Assembly: GCF_003173615.1 (NCBI RefSeq)
Contig: NZ_QGNA01000004.1
Span: forward strand, 186,001-250,000
Length of the DNA stretch: 64,000 bases
From: Falsiroseomonas bella
GTDB lineage: Bacteria; Pseudomonadota; Alphaproteobacteria; Acetobacterales; Acetobacteraceae
Direction: 5' to 3'
Part shown: one piece after another, positions 25,603-33,530 of the stretch
Position numbering within the stretch: position 1 is the stretch's first letter
Layout: every line of letters begins with the position of its first letter
Position numbers and translations under genes: made by a program
The notes under the pieces: generated by a model
Databases searched by the model: none
Seen by the model: the letters and a program-made list of their open reading frames with translations, nothing else
What the model was told of the DNA's origin: nothing

Positions 25603-26352
25603 TCACAACATCCAACCGCCGTCGATGACGATGGCCTGGCCGGTGACGAAGGCGCTTTCGTCGCTGGCGAGGTAGACGGCCAGCGCCGCCATCTCCTCCG
25701 CCGTCGCCAGCCGTCCCATCGCCTGGCGCGCGACGAAGGCGGCGCGGGCGGCGTCCAGGCCGCCGGCCTGCGCGGCATTGGCGGCGATGCGGTCGCCGAG
25801 GCTCGGCGTGTCCACCGTGCCGGGGCAGATCGCGTTGCAGCGGATGCCCTGCGTCACGTATTCGGTCGCGATGCTCTTGGTCAGGCCGATCACCGCGGCC
25901 TTGGTGGTGCCGTAGATGAAGCGGTTCGGCGCGCCCTTCAGGGAGGAGCAGGCGCTGCTCATGTTCACGATGGCGCCGCGCTTGCGTTCCAGCATCCCCG
26001 GCAGCACCGCGCGCGACATCCGCCACATGGAGCGGACATTCAGGTCGAAGGCGAAGTCCCACTCCGCTTCGGTCGCGGTCAGCACCGTGTTCTGGTGCAC
26101 GAAGCCCGCGCAGTTGAACAGGATGTCGACCGGCCCGGCGGCCTTCGCCGCGGCCTCGATCGCCGCGGCGTCCAGCATGTCGAGCGGCTGCGTGGAGAGG
26201 CCCGGCGCGCGCAGCTCGGCCAGTTTCGCAGCGTCCTTGTCGGTGGCGATCACCTCGGCGCCCTCGGCGGCGAAGGCGAGCGCGGTGGCCCGCCCGATGC
26301 CCTGCGCCGCGGCCGTCACGAAGGCGCGCTTGCCCGCCAGACGTCCCGCCAT
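25603..26352 (-). CDS. SDR-family dehydrogenase, sugar-acid type
   Basis: A 249-residue short-chain dehydrogenase. The NAD(P) motif is TAAAQGIG (13-20), with Asp38 in IATDKD suggesting NAD+ preference; NCAGFV and the catalytic Tyr147-x3-Lys151 follow. The terminus GQAIVIDGGWML is typical. It resembles 2-keto-3-deoxy-L-fuconate 4-dehydrogenase and type 2 3-hydroxybutyrate dehydrogenases; the FAH and IlvD/Edd neighbours favour the former. GTGGAGGAAG precedes the ATG at 26352. Confidence 0.9.
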   Translation of the reverse strand: MAGRLAGKRAFVTAAAQGIGRATALAFAAEGAEVIATDKDAAKLAELRAPGLSTQPLDMLDAAAIEAAAKAAGPVDILFNCAGFVHQNTVLTATEAEWDFAFDLNVRSMWRMSRAVLPGMLERKRGAIVNMSSACSSLKGAPNRFIYGTTKAAVIGLTKSIATEYVTQGIRCNAICPGTVDTPSLGDRIAANAAQAGGLDAARAAFVARQAMGRLATAEEMAALAVYLASDESAFVTGQAIVIDGGWML

Positions 26353-26430
26353 GCCGCTTCCTCCACGAACCTTGCCGGCGGACCTTGAGCAGGCGACGGC
26401 GGCGCGTCAACCGCCCCGCGCGGCGGCGCG

Positions 26431-27306
26431 TCAGCCGGGCGCGGTCGAGAGCCCGGCCGCGCGCAGCGCCGCGGTGCCGTCCTCGACCCGCTCGCGCAGC
26501 GCCAGCAGCAGCGCATGGCCCGCCGCGCCGCCACCGCCGGTGAGCCGCTCGCGCAGCACAGCATCCAGCGTGTCGAGATGCGCCTGCACCGTCGCCCAGG
26601 CGACGCGATGCCGCGCATGGCCGCGTTCCAGCACGCGGCAGAGCGAGGTGGCGACGCCGGTGACCAGCGGGTAGCCAAGGCTCGCGCCCTCGCCGCGCAG
26701 CGTGTGCGCCGCGCGGAACAGCCGCGCCGCGGCCTCGCGCGAGGACGGGTGCGTGCGGCAGGCGAGCCAGGCGGCATGCAATTCGTCGAGGCAGGGGGCG
26801 GGCCCCTCGCCGGGCGCGGCGAGCCGCCGCTCGGCCTCAGGCGGGGGCAGGTATTGGCGGCGCCGGCAGGGGCCGCGGAAGGCGCGGGCCTGCACGAAGG
26901 GCCGCGGCTGCTCGAGGATGGCGGCCACGCGTTCAGCCAGCCCGCCCGCGCTGATCGGCTTGGCGAGGAACTCCGTCACGCCGGCGTCGCGCGCGGCGTT
27001 GATGCGCCATTGCTCGGTATGGGCGGTGACCATCAGCACGGGCGTCCGGCGCAGCCGCGCATCGGGCAGGGCGCGCAGGCTGCGCACGAAATGCAGCCCG
27101 TCCGGCGGTGGCATCTCCCAGTCGGCGATGACGAGGTCGGGCGGCAGGCGATGCAGCTCGGCCAGCGCCGCCGCCACGTCGGCGGCCTCGCGCGGCGCCG
27201 GCACCCAGAAGCTGCGCAGCACGCCTTTCAGCAGCTCCCGCATGGAGCGGCTGTCGTCCAGGATCAGCACGTCCAGCCGCTGCAGGCGGTCGAGCAGATG
27301 CTTCAT
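26431..27306 (-). CDS. Receiver domain fused to HPt domain
   Basis: A 291-residue signalling protein without a DNA-binding or kinase domain. The receiver (12-132) has Asp17/Asp18, phospho-acceptor Asp62 in VIADWEMPPPDG, Thr94 and Lys116 in LAKPI. A basic, Pro-rich linker (135-165) leads to an HPt-like helical bundle with His201 in AAHTLRGEGASLG. It could pass phosphate between His and Asp of partner proteins in a phosphorelay. It lies between the dehydratase and the SDR gene on the same strand, 78 bp upstream of the latter; a link to sugar-acid catabolism is unproven. Confidence 0.88.
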   Translation of the reverse strand: MKHLLDRLQRLDVLILDDSRSMRELLKGVLRSFWVPAPREAADVAAALAELHRLPPDLVIADWEMPPPDGLHFVRSLRALPDARLRRTPVLMVTAHTEQWRINAARDAGVTEFLAKPISAGGLAERVAAILEQPRPFVQARAFRGPCRRRQYLPPPEAERRLAAPGEGPAPCLDELHAAWLACRTHPSSREAAARLFRAAHTLRGEGASLGYPLVTGVATSLCRVLERGHARHRVAWATVQAHLDTLDAVLRERLTGGGGAAGHALLLALRERVEDGTAALRAAGLSTAPG

Positions 27307-27383
27307 GCCGCGCGGCAGTGTCGCCGCGCGGCATTAACGCGAGGCGAACGGGCTGCATGTTGGGCGGGCCGATTCAGACCTTC

Positions 27384-27397
27384 GGGGCTGACGCCCC
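27384..27397 (-). terminator. Short hairpin after the dehydratase gene
   Basis: GGGGC TGAC GCCCC lies 18 bases past the dehydratase stop and before the REC-HPt gene start. The five-base stem has no T run, so it is a weak candidate. Confidence 0.25.
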
Positions 27398-27415
27398 TGC
27401 GGTCATCGGGCCGCG

Positions 27416-29218
27416 TCAGTGGTTGTGGCGGCTTTCGCCCCGCGTCTCCAGGATGTTCAGGTAGAGCGTCGCGGGTTCCAGGCAGGCACCGGTGCCGAGC
27501 TGGCCGACATTGTTCCGGTAGATCTCCTCCCAGGGCGTCTTGTTCAGCAGCTTCGGCGGCGTCCAGGCGGCCTTGCGCGCGGCCAGTTCCTCAGCCGGGA
27601 TCAGCACGTCCACGCGGCGGTTCTTCAGGTCGATGCGGATGCGGTCGCCATGCTTCAGCAGCGCCAGCCCGCCGCCCACCGCCGCTTCCGGCGTGACGTT
27701 CAGGATGGAGGGGCTGCCCGAAGTGCCGCTCTGCCGCCCGTCGCCCATGGTCGGCAGCGCGTTGACGCCCTGTTTGATCAGCGCCGCCGGCGGCTGCATA
27801 TTCACCACCTCGGCGCTGCCCGGATAGCCGACGGGACCGCAGTTGCGGACGACGAGGATCGTCTTCTCGTCGATGCCGAGCGACGGATCCTCGATGCGGG
27901 CGTGGTAGTCCTCCGGCCCTTCGAACACCGCGGCCTTGCCTTCGAACACGTCCGGGTCGTCGGAGAAGAAGCGCTTGCGGAATTCCTCGTCGATGACGCT
28001 CACCTTGATGACGGCGTTGTCGAAGATGTTGCCGGTCAGCACCAGGTAGCCGGCCTTCTCCTTCATCGGCTTCCCGAAGCTGCGGATCACCTCGCGGTCG
28101 GGGGAGAGCGGCACGTCCTTCAGGTTCTCGGCGACGGTCTTGCCTGTCACGGTCATCACGTCGCCATGCAGGCGGCCGGCTTCCAGCAGCTCCTTCATCA
28201 CCGCGGGCACGCCGCCGGCGCGGTGGAAGGCCTCGCCCAGGAAGCGGCCGGCGGGCTGGCAATCCACCAGCAGCGGCAGGTCGGCGCCGACGCGCTGCCA
28301 GTCCTCCAGCGTGTGGTCCACGCCCATGTGGCGCGCGATGGCGATCATGTGCGGCGGGCAGTTGCTGCTGGCGCCGATCGCGCTGGCGACGGCGACCGCG
28401 TTCTCGAAGGCCTTCTTCGTCATCACCGCGGAGGGGGTCAGGTTCTCCTTCACCATCTCCACGATGCGCCGGCCGGACCAGTAGGCCATCTGCGCCCGTT
28501 CCCGATGCGGCCCGGGGATGGCGGCGCAGCCGGTCAGGCTCATGCCGACCGCTTCGACCAGCGAATTCATGGACAGCGCCGTGCCCATGGTGGAGCAATG
28601 CCCCCAGGAGGTGGAGGAAGCCGCCACCGCCTCCATGAACTGGCGGTTGTCGATCTCGCCGGCCGCGAGCATCCGCCGCGCTTCCCAAACGACCGTGCCG
28701 GAGCCCACCAGGCGGCCGCGATACCAGCCATCCAGCATCGGCCCGCCGGAGAAAGCGATGGCCGGAATGTTCATCGTCGCCGCCGCCATCAGCGCCGCAC
28801 CCGGCGTCTTGTCGCAGCCGATGGTCAGAACGACGGCATCCAGCGGGTAGCCGTGCAGGATCTCGACCAGGGAGAGATACTGCAGGTTGCGGTCCAGCGC
28901 CGCGGTCGGGCGCTTCAGCGTCTCCTGGATCTGGTGGACGGGGAATTCCAGCGGCACGCCGCCGGCATCGCGGATGCCTTCCTTGATGCGCTGCGACAGG
29001 ATGGTGTGGTGCCGGTTGCAGGGCGCGATGTCGCTGCCGGTCTGGCTGATGCCGATGATCGGGCGGCCGGACTGCAGCTCGTCGAAGGTCATGCCGAAAT
29101 TCAGCTGCCGCTCGCAGTAGAGCGAGGTCATGCCGGGGTCCGACGGGTCGTCGAACCAGCGCTGGCTGCGCAGCTTGAAGGGCTTCTTGGTCTGGTCGTG
29201 GTCGTCGTGGCTGGCCAT
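27416..29218 (-). CDS. IlvD/Edd-family dehydratase, probably acting on a sugar acid
   Basis: A 600-residue Fe-S dehydratase. The three cluster cysteines appear in TIGCDKTPGA, SWGHCSTMG and GASSNCPPHM. Features such as FNYCERQ-like SLYCERQLNFG and the GTSGSPSILNVTPEA end region put it among the L-arabonate/D-xylonate/L-fuconate dehydratases rather than among branched-chain IlvD (inference from style and neighbours). The start at 29218 has GGGGAAG upstream; the frame is open to 29419 but without coding sense. With the SDR, FAH and YdhR-like genes it suggests dehydration, oxidation and hydrolytic cleavage of a deoxy sugar acid. Confidence 0.9.
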   Translation of the reverse strand: MASHDDHDQTKKPFKLRSQRWFDDPSDPGMTSLYCERQLNFGMTFDELQSGRPIIGISQTGSDIAPCNRHHTILSQRIKEGIRDAGGVPLEFPVHQIQETLKRPTAALDRNLQYLSLVEILHGYPLDAVVLTIGCDKTPGAALMAAATMNIPAIAFSGGPMLDGWYRGRLVGSGTVVWEARRMLAAGEIDNRQFMEAVAASSTSWGHCSTMGTALSMNSLVEAVGMSLTGCAAIPGPHRERAQMAYWSGRRIVEMVKENLTPSAVMTKKAFENAVAVASAIGASSNCPPHMIAIARHMGVDHTLEDWQRVGADLPLLVDCQPAGRFLGEAFHRAGGVPAVMKELLEAGRLHGDVMTVTGKTVAENLKDVPLSPDREVIRSFGKPMKEKAGYLVLTGNIFDNAVIKVSVIDEEFRKRFFSDDPDVFEGKAAVFEGPEDYHARIEDPSLGIDEKTILVVRNCGPVGYPGSAEVVNMQPPAALIKQGVNALPTMGDGRQSGTSGSPSILNVTPEAAVGGGLALLKHGDRIRIDLKNRRVDVLIPAEELAARKAAWTPPKLLNKTPWEEIYRNNVGQLGTGACLEPATLYLNILETRGESRHNH

Positions 29219-29357
29219 GGCGCTTCCCCTACGGTGCGCGGCACCGCGGCGGGCAGTGAGGCGCCCGCGATGCGCGCTGTCAACGCCCGGGGGCGACGCC
29301 CGGCGCCGCGGCGGGGTGCCCCGGATGGCCTCCGCGCCGGGGCTCGTTTCGCCGCCA

Positions 29358-29414
29358 TGTTGCGCGGCCGTCGCTTCGTGTCGCCTGTTGCACAATCGTC
29401 GCGCAACATGTTGC
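29358..29414. promoter_or_regulatory. TGTTGC-box cluster with perfect palindrome between divergent genes
   Basis: TGTTGC occurs at 29358, 29386 and 29409 and its complement GCAACA at 29403. The last two form the perfect 12-bp palindrome GCAACATGTTGC (29403-29414), and 29386-29391 with 29403-29408 form a wider inverted repeat. The site lies 76 bp before the response regulator start and about 140 bp from the dehydratase start, so it may control both. Confidence 0.5.
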
Positions 29415-29490
29415 ATCACAAGGCGCTTGCCGCGTCGCGCCGCGCGGGGGACATATGCGGCGCGATTCGCAGCCCAGGAGGGAGGGATCC

Positions 29491-30249
29491 ATGGCGGAGA
29501 CCGCCGCCATCATCGTCTGCGACGACGAGCCGGACCTGCGCGGCGCGGTGGCCGAGTATCTCGGCAAGCGCGGCCTCGACGTGCGCCAGGCCGAGGACGG
29601 CGCCGCGCTGCGCCGCCTGCTGGCGGACCGGCCGGCCGATCTCGTCGTGCTCGACATCGCCATGCCCGGCGAGGACGGGCTTTCGATCGCCCGCGCGCTG
29701 CGCGCCGATTCGGACATCGGCATCGTCATGCTGACCGCGGCGGGCGACGTGGTGGATCGGGTCGTCGGTCTCGAGGTCGGCGCGGACGACTACATCGCCA
29801 AGCCCGTGGACCTGCGCGAGCTGCTGGCGCGGCTGCGTGCCGTGCTGCGGCGGCGGGAGGCGACGCAGCAGGCGGTGGCCGCCGTGCCTGCCGCCGCGGC
29901 GCCCGCCGCCGCGGCGCCCGGCATCCCGCCGGGCAAGCGCGTGCGGATGGGCCGCACCTGGCTCGACCTCGATGCGCGGCGGCTGATCGGCGCGGATGGG
30001 GTGGAGATCCCGCTCGGTCCAAGCGAATTCGCCCTGCTGCGCGCCTTCGCCGAGCGCCCAGGCCGGGTGCTGAGCCGCGAGACGCTGCTCGACCTCGCGC
30101 ATCCGCGCGGCGACGAGCATTTCGACCGCTCGATCGATGTGCGCATCGCGCGCATCCGGCGGAAGGTGGAGGCCGTGCCGGAGCGGCCGGCGGTGATCAA
30201 GACCATCCGCGGCGCGGGCTATGTCTTCGACCCTGCCGCCGAAGCCTGA
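29491..30249 (+). CDS. OmpR-family response regulator
   Basis: A 252-residue regulator. The receiver domain has Asp12/Asp13-like acidic residues (CDDEPD), phospho-acceptor Asp in VVLDIAMPGEDG and Lys in IAKPVD. A linker of about 30 residues rich in Ala and Pro (near 130-150) leads to a winged helix ending TIRGAGYVF. ATG 29491 follows GGAGGGAGGG. Its last 29 bases overlap the start of the sensor kinase gene. It diverges from the dehydratase gene across the TGTTGC cluster, which could be its binding site. Confidence 0.93.
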   Translation: MAETAAIIVCDDEPDLRGAVAEYLGKRGLDVRQAEDGAALRRLLADRPADLVVLDIAMPGEDGLSIARALRADSDIGIVMLTAAGDVVDRVVGLEVGADDYIAKPVDLRELLARLRAVLRRREATQQAVAAVPAAAAPAAAAPGIPPGKRVRMGRTWLDLDARRLIGADGVEIPLGPSEFALLRAFAERPGRVLSRETLLDLAHPRGDEHFDRSIDVRIARIRRKVEAVPERPAVIKTIRGAGYVFDPAAEA

Positions 30250-31741
30250 AATCGCCAGGCTGGAGGCCGAGGTGACGCTGCTGCGCGGCGTGCTGGACGC
30301 GGCGCCGGCGCGCGTGTGCGTGATCAACCGCGAGCGGCGCTACCTCTATGTGAACCGCGAGTTCGCCGACTTCGCCGGCCGCAGGCCGGAGGAGATCATC
30401 GGCATGACGACCACCGAGCTGATCGGCCCCGAGCTGACGGCGAAGCTGAAGCCGGTCTCCGACCGCGCGCTGGCGGGCGAGGTGGTGCGCATGGAAGGCT
30501 GGGTGGACTATCGCAAGAACGGGCGCCGCTACATCTCCTACACCTTCTCGCCCTTCGGGACGCAGGGCGCGCCGTCCGACGCCTTCATCAATTCCATGCG
30601 CGACCTCACCGACCTGAAGCGGCGGGAGGAGGAGGCGGCGGCGCAGCGCGCGCATCTGCGTGCCATCCTCGAAGGCATCGCGGATGGCGTGAACATCGTC
30701 GGGACGGACGCGCGGCTCGTGCTCGCCAATCGCGGCTTCATGCGGATGTACGGCTTCCCCGAGCATCTTGCCGCACCGGGCACGCCGGTAGCCGAGTTCG
30801 TGCGCGACCGGATCCGCCGGAGCGACTTCTACGCCGGCGAGGACCCGCAGCGCGCCGAGGAGGAGCTGGTCGTCGCGCGCGTCGCGCAGATCATGACCGC
30901 GCCCGCCGGCCGCTTCGAGGAGACACGCCCAGATGGCCGTGTCGTCGAGGTGCGGCGCGAGCGGCTGTCGGACGGCACGCTGGTCAACACCTACATCGAC
31001 ATCACCGCGCGGCGCGAGGCGGAGCGCGCGCAGCGCGCCAGCCGCGACGCGCTGCGCCGCAACGAGCGGCTCTCCGCCATCGCGAGCCTGCTGGCCGGCG
31101 TCGCGCATGAGATCAACAATCCCCTCGCCGTCGTCGCCGCGCAGTCGCTGCTGCTCGCCGAGGAGGCGGAGGGCACGCCGATGGCGGAGCGCGCGGAGAA
31201 GGTGCGCCTGGCGGCGGAGCGCTGCGGACGCATCGTCGCCAGCCTGCTGGCGAGCGCGCGGCAGAAGCCGGCGCGGCGCGATCCCGTGGATCTGGCGCGC
31301 GCGGTGGAGACAGGCCTCGACCTGACGGTGGAGGCCGCGCAGGCGGCGGGGATGGAGCTGCGCGTCGAGCTTGCCCGCGACCTGCCGACGATCCGCGGCG
31401 ATGCGGACCAGATCGCGCATCTCGTCGGCAACCTGGTCGGCAATGCGCGCTCGGCGCTGGCAGGCGCGGAGCCCGCCGGCGGGATCCGCCGCATCGCGGT
31501 GACGCTGCGGCGCGAGGGCACGGCGGCGGTGCTGCGCGTGGCGGACAACGGGCCGGGCGTGCCGGAGGCGCTGCGCGAGCGGGTGTTCGATCCCTTCTTC
31601 ACCACCAAGCCGGATGGCGAGGGCACGGGCGTCGGCCTCGCGCTCTGCCGCACCATCGCGAAGTCGCATGGCGGCGGCATCGCGGTGGAGGACACGCCCG
31701 GCGGTGGCGCGACCTTCGTGGTGCGGTTTCCGCTCGGTTGA
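30221..31741 (+). CDS. Cytoplasmic PAS sensor histidine kinase
   Basis: A 506-residue kinase with no membrane helix. A short coiled coil (8-27) precedes a PAS domain (27-135, CVINRERRYLYVNREFADF), then a second PAS-like domain (145-265), a HisKA domain with His296 in VAHEINNPLAVV, and an HATPase domain with N box GNARSAL, G1 box DNGPGVP and GVGLALCR. It therefore senses an internal signal, perhaps a metabolite of the divergent pathway. ATG 30221 lies inside the last codons of the regulator gene, so the two are translationally coupled. Confidence 0.92.
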   Translation: MSSTLPPKPEIARLEAEVTLLRGVLDAAPARVCVINRERRYLYVNREFADFAGRRPEEIIGMTTTELIGPELTAKLKPVSDRALAGEVVRMEGWVDYRKNGRRYISYTFSPFGTQGAPSDAFINSMRDLTDLKRREEEAAAQRAHLRAILEGIADGVNIVGTDARLVLANRGFMRMYGFPEHLAAPGTPVAEFVRDRIRRSDFYAGEDPQRAEEELVVARVAQIMTAPAGRFEETRPDGRVVEVRRERLSDGTLVNTYIDITARREAERAQRASRDALRRNERLSAIASLLAGVAHEINNPLAVVAAQSLLLAEEAEGTPMAERAEKVRLAAERCGRIVASLLASARQKPARRDPVDLARAVETGLDLTVEAAQAAGMELRVELARDLPTIRGDADQIAHLVGNLVGNARSALAGAEPAGGIRRIAVTLRREGTAAVLRVADNGPGVPEALRERVFDPFFTTKPDGEGTGVGLALCRTIAKSHGGGIAVEDTPGGGATFVVRFPLG

Positions 31742-31792
31742 TCATGCGCCGGGCTTCTGAGGGCAACCGGAGAGAGCGGCTCGCGAAGCGGG

Positions 31793-31940
31793 CCGAGGCC
31801 GCGAACGCGGCCCGCGCCCAGACCGGCCGCAGGCATCAGCGCTTCAGTGCGCGGCGCGAAGCCAAGGCGGCGGAGCCGCCGCCCGGCGTTTGAGGGCACA
31901 CAAAAAGCGCGCGGAGCGCGCGCCCGGCGTTTGAGCGCAC
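31793..31940. repeat. Dispersed repeat, copy B
   Basis: Related to 22652-22785: GAGGCCGCGAA block, AGTGCGCGGCGCGA, and two copies of the end motif GCCCGGCGTTTGAG[GC]GCAC (ending at 31899 and 31940). A further, shorter end motif lies at 31750-31766. It fills the 198-bp gap between the sensor kinase and a convergent small gene and reaches into the stop codon region of the latter. Confidence 0.7.
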
Positions 31941-32257
31941 TACTGAATATTGTAGTCGGTGATCTGGCAGGTATCCACGCGGCGCCGCTCATGCGACTGG
32001 CCGTTGGCGAGCACCACGCGGATGTCGTTGAGGCACTGGCCCTGCGGCAGGCGGATCACCAGCGTCTGTCCCGGCCCGAGCACGTTCTGCCCCAGCAGAT
32101 CGCTGCCCCAGGAATTGTCGTTCGCGGAGGAGACGTAGATCTCGTTGATCGTCGCGTTCGAGCGGTTGTTCAGGCGGAAGGAGGGGTCCTGGGCCAGCGC
32201 CGGCGTGGCGAGGGCGAGCGCAAGGATGGCGGCGGGCAGGCAGCGGCGCAGCAGCAT
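31940..32257 (-). CDS. Small exported protein of unknown function
   Basis: A 105-residue secreted protein. Signal peptide about 1-22 (AILALALATPALAQ), then a mature beta-rich domain with FRLNNRSNATINEIYVSS, a WGSDLLGQNVLGPGQT turn region, and two cysteines (GQCLNDI and DTCQITD) that could form a disulfide. I recall similar proteins as conserved hypotheticals in Acetobacteraceae; no function is known. The frame is open to 32338, but the signal peptide sets the start at 32257. Confidence 0.75.
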   Translation of the reverse strand: MLLRRCLPAAILALALATPALAQDPSFRLNNRSNATINEIYVSSANDNSWGSDLLGQNVLGPGQTLVIRLPQGQCLNDIRVVLANGQSHERRRVDTCQITDYNIQ

Positions 32258-32371
32258 GGAGGAATTTCCCGAGACTCGGCCGGACCGGTCCGGCACGGCC
32301 GCATCCTCGGGCACCGCCTCTGAACCGCGCAATAACACGGCCCCGCCAAAGGCGCCCGCATGGAGAAGATT

Positions 32372-33415
32372 TCAGCCGGCCGCCGCTTCCTCCAGGAAGA
32401 CCTGCACGGCCTGGTAGAGCGCGCCGCGATTTCGCTCCATCAGCATGCTGTGCGTGCCCTCGCCGAGCAGGACGCAGCGCTTGCCCGGGCTCGCGGTCAG
32501 CAGCGGGAAGATCGTGGTGGCCATGGCGGGCGGCGTGTCGCGGTCCCACTCGCCCACGACCAGCAGCGTCGGCACGGTGACCTTCGCCGGGTCCCAGTAG
32601 GGGCGGCCGGACTGCCAGTATTCGCGGCTGTCGAGCAGCACGCCGTTCGGCGCGCGCAGCACGGAGGGGTTGCGCCGCATGCCTTCCGGATCGGTCGCCC
32701 AGGTCACGCCGGCCCAGTGCTCGAACCAGCCGGGCGGGATCAGGTTTGCGCGCGCGACCTCGGGCACCCCGTTCATCCAGCGCTCCCGCGCCTGCGTCTG
32801 CGTCACCATGCGATAGGCGCCGAGCTGCGCGCCGGGGGAGGCCTGGCTCGCCTGCTCGCGCAGCCATTCCGGCGCGTAGAGCACCAGGCGCTCCACCGCG
32901 GCGGCATTCTCGGTGGCGTAGCGCGCGATCAGCGAGCAGCCCCAGGACCAGGCCATCATCTGCATGCGCGGCACGCCGCGCTGCTGGCGGATGAAGGCCG
33001 CCGCGGCGCCGATCGCCGCCACGGCCTGGTCGCCGCGCACCAGCGGCGGGTTCGCCTCGGGCGGCTGGGACATCGCCTCGGGACGCGTGGAGCGGCCATA
33101 GCCGGGTAGGTCCAGGGACCACACGTCGAAGCCGCGGCCGGCGATGTAGTCCATCCAGGACACGCCCGCGAGCGGCAGGTCGAAGGCGGTGTGCGCCGGA
33201 TAGGTCGCGCCATGCACGTAGAGCAGCGTGCGGCCCGGCGCGGCCTGCGCGCCTTCGGGGCGCTTGCTGCGCAGGAACACCTCGATGCCCTGCGTCGGGG
33301 TCGGCACCATGAATTCCTCGGTGACGATGCGCGGCGCCTGGGCCTCGGCCTCGCGCGAGAGGGTGGCTGCGACAGTCACGATCGCGGGAGCGGCAAGCAG
33401 GTGGCGGCGCTGCAT
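32372..33415 (-). CDS. Exported alpha/beta hydrolase
   Basis: A 347-residue hydrolase with a Tat-like signal (MQRRHLLAAP..., cleavage near residue 25). The oxyanion HGATYP, the DLPGYGRS strand and the nucleophile elbow AWSWGC with Ser157 are visible, and Asp in VGEWDRDTPP and His in GTHSML complete the triad. The substrate is unknown; esterase or lipase-like activity is likely. GGAGGAGACGACCCG precedes the ATG at 33415. It diverges from the MATE gene across 115 bp. Confidence 0.88.
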   Translation of the reverse strand: MQRRHLLAAPAIVTVAATLSREAEAQAPRIVTEEFMVPTPTQGIEVFLRSKRPEGAQAAPGRTLLYVHGATYPAHTAFDLPLAGVSWMDYIAGRGFDVWSLDLPGYGRSTRPEAMSQPPEANPPLVRGDQAVAAIGAAAAFIRQQRGVPRMQMMAWSWGCSLIARYATENAAAVERLVLYAPEWLREQASQASPGAQLGAYRMVTQTQARERWMNGVPEVARANLIPPGWFEHWAGVTWATDPEGMRRNPSVLRAPNGVLLDSREYWQSGRPYWDPAKVTVPTLLVVGEWDRDTPPAMATTIFPLLTASPGKRCVLLGEGTHSMLMERNRGALYQAVQVFLEEAAAG

Positions 33416-33530
33416 CGGGTCGTCTCCTCCGGCATGAGCGGCGTTTCTACCCCGGCCCATGCGCGCCGCCCAGGCGGCACCCGCGCCGCCGGCATGTGCC
33501 GTTGCGCGCGCGGCGGTCTAGAGGAGCGCC

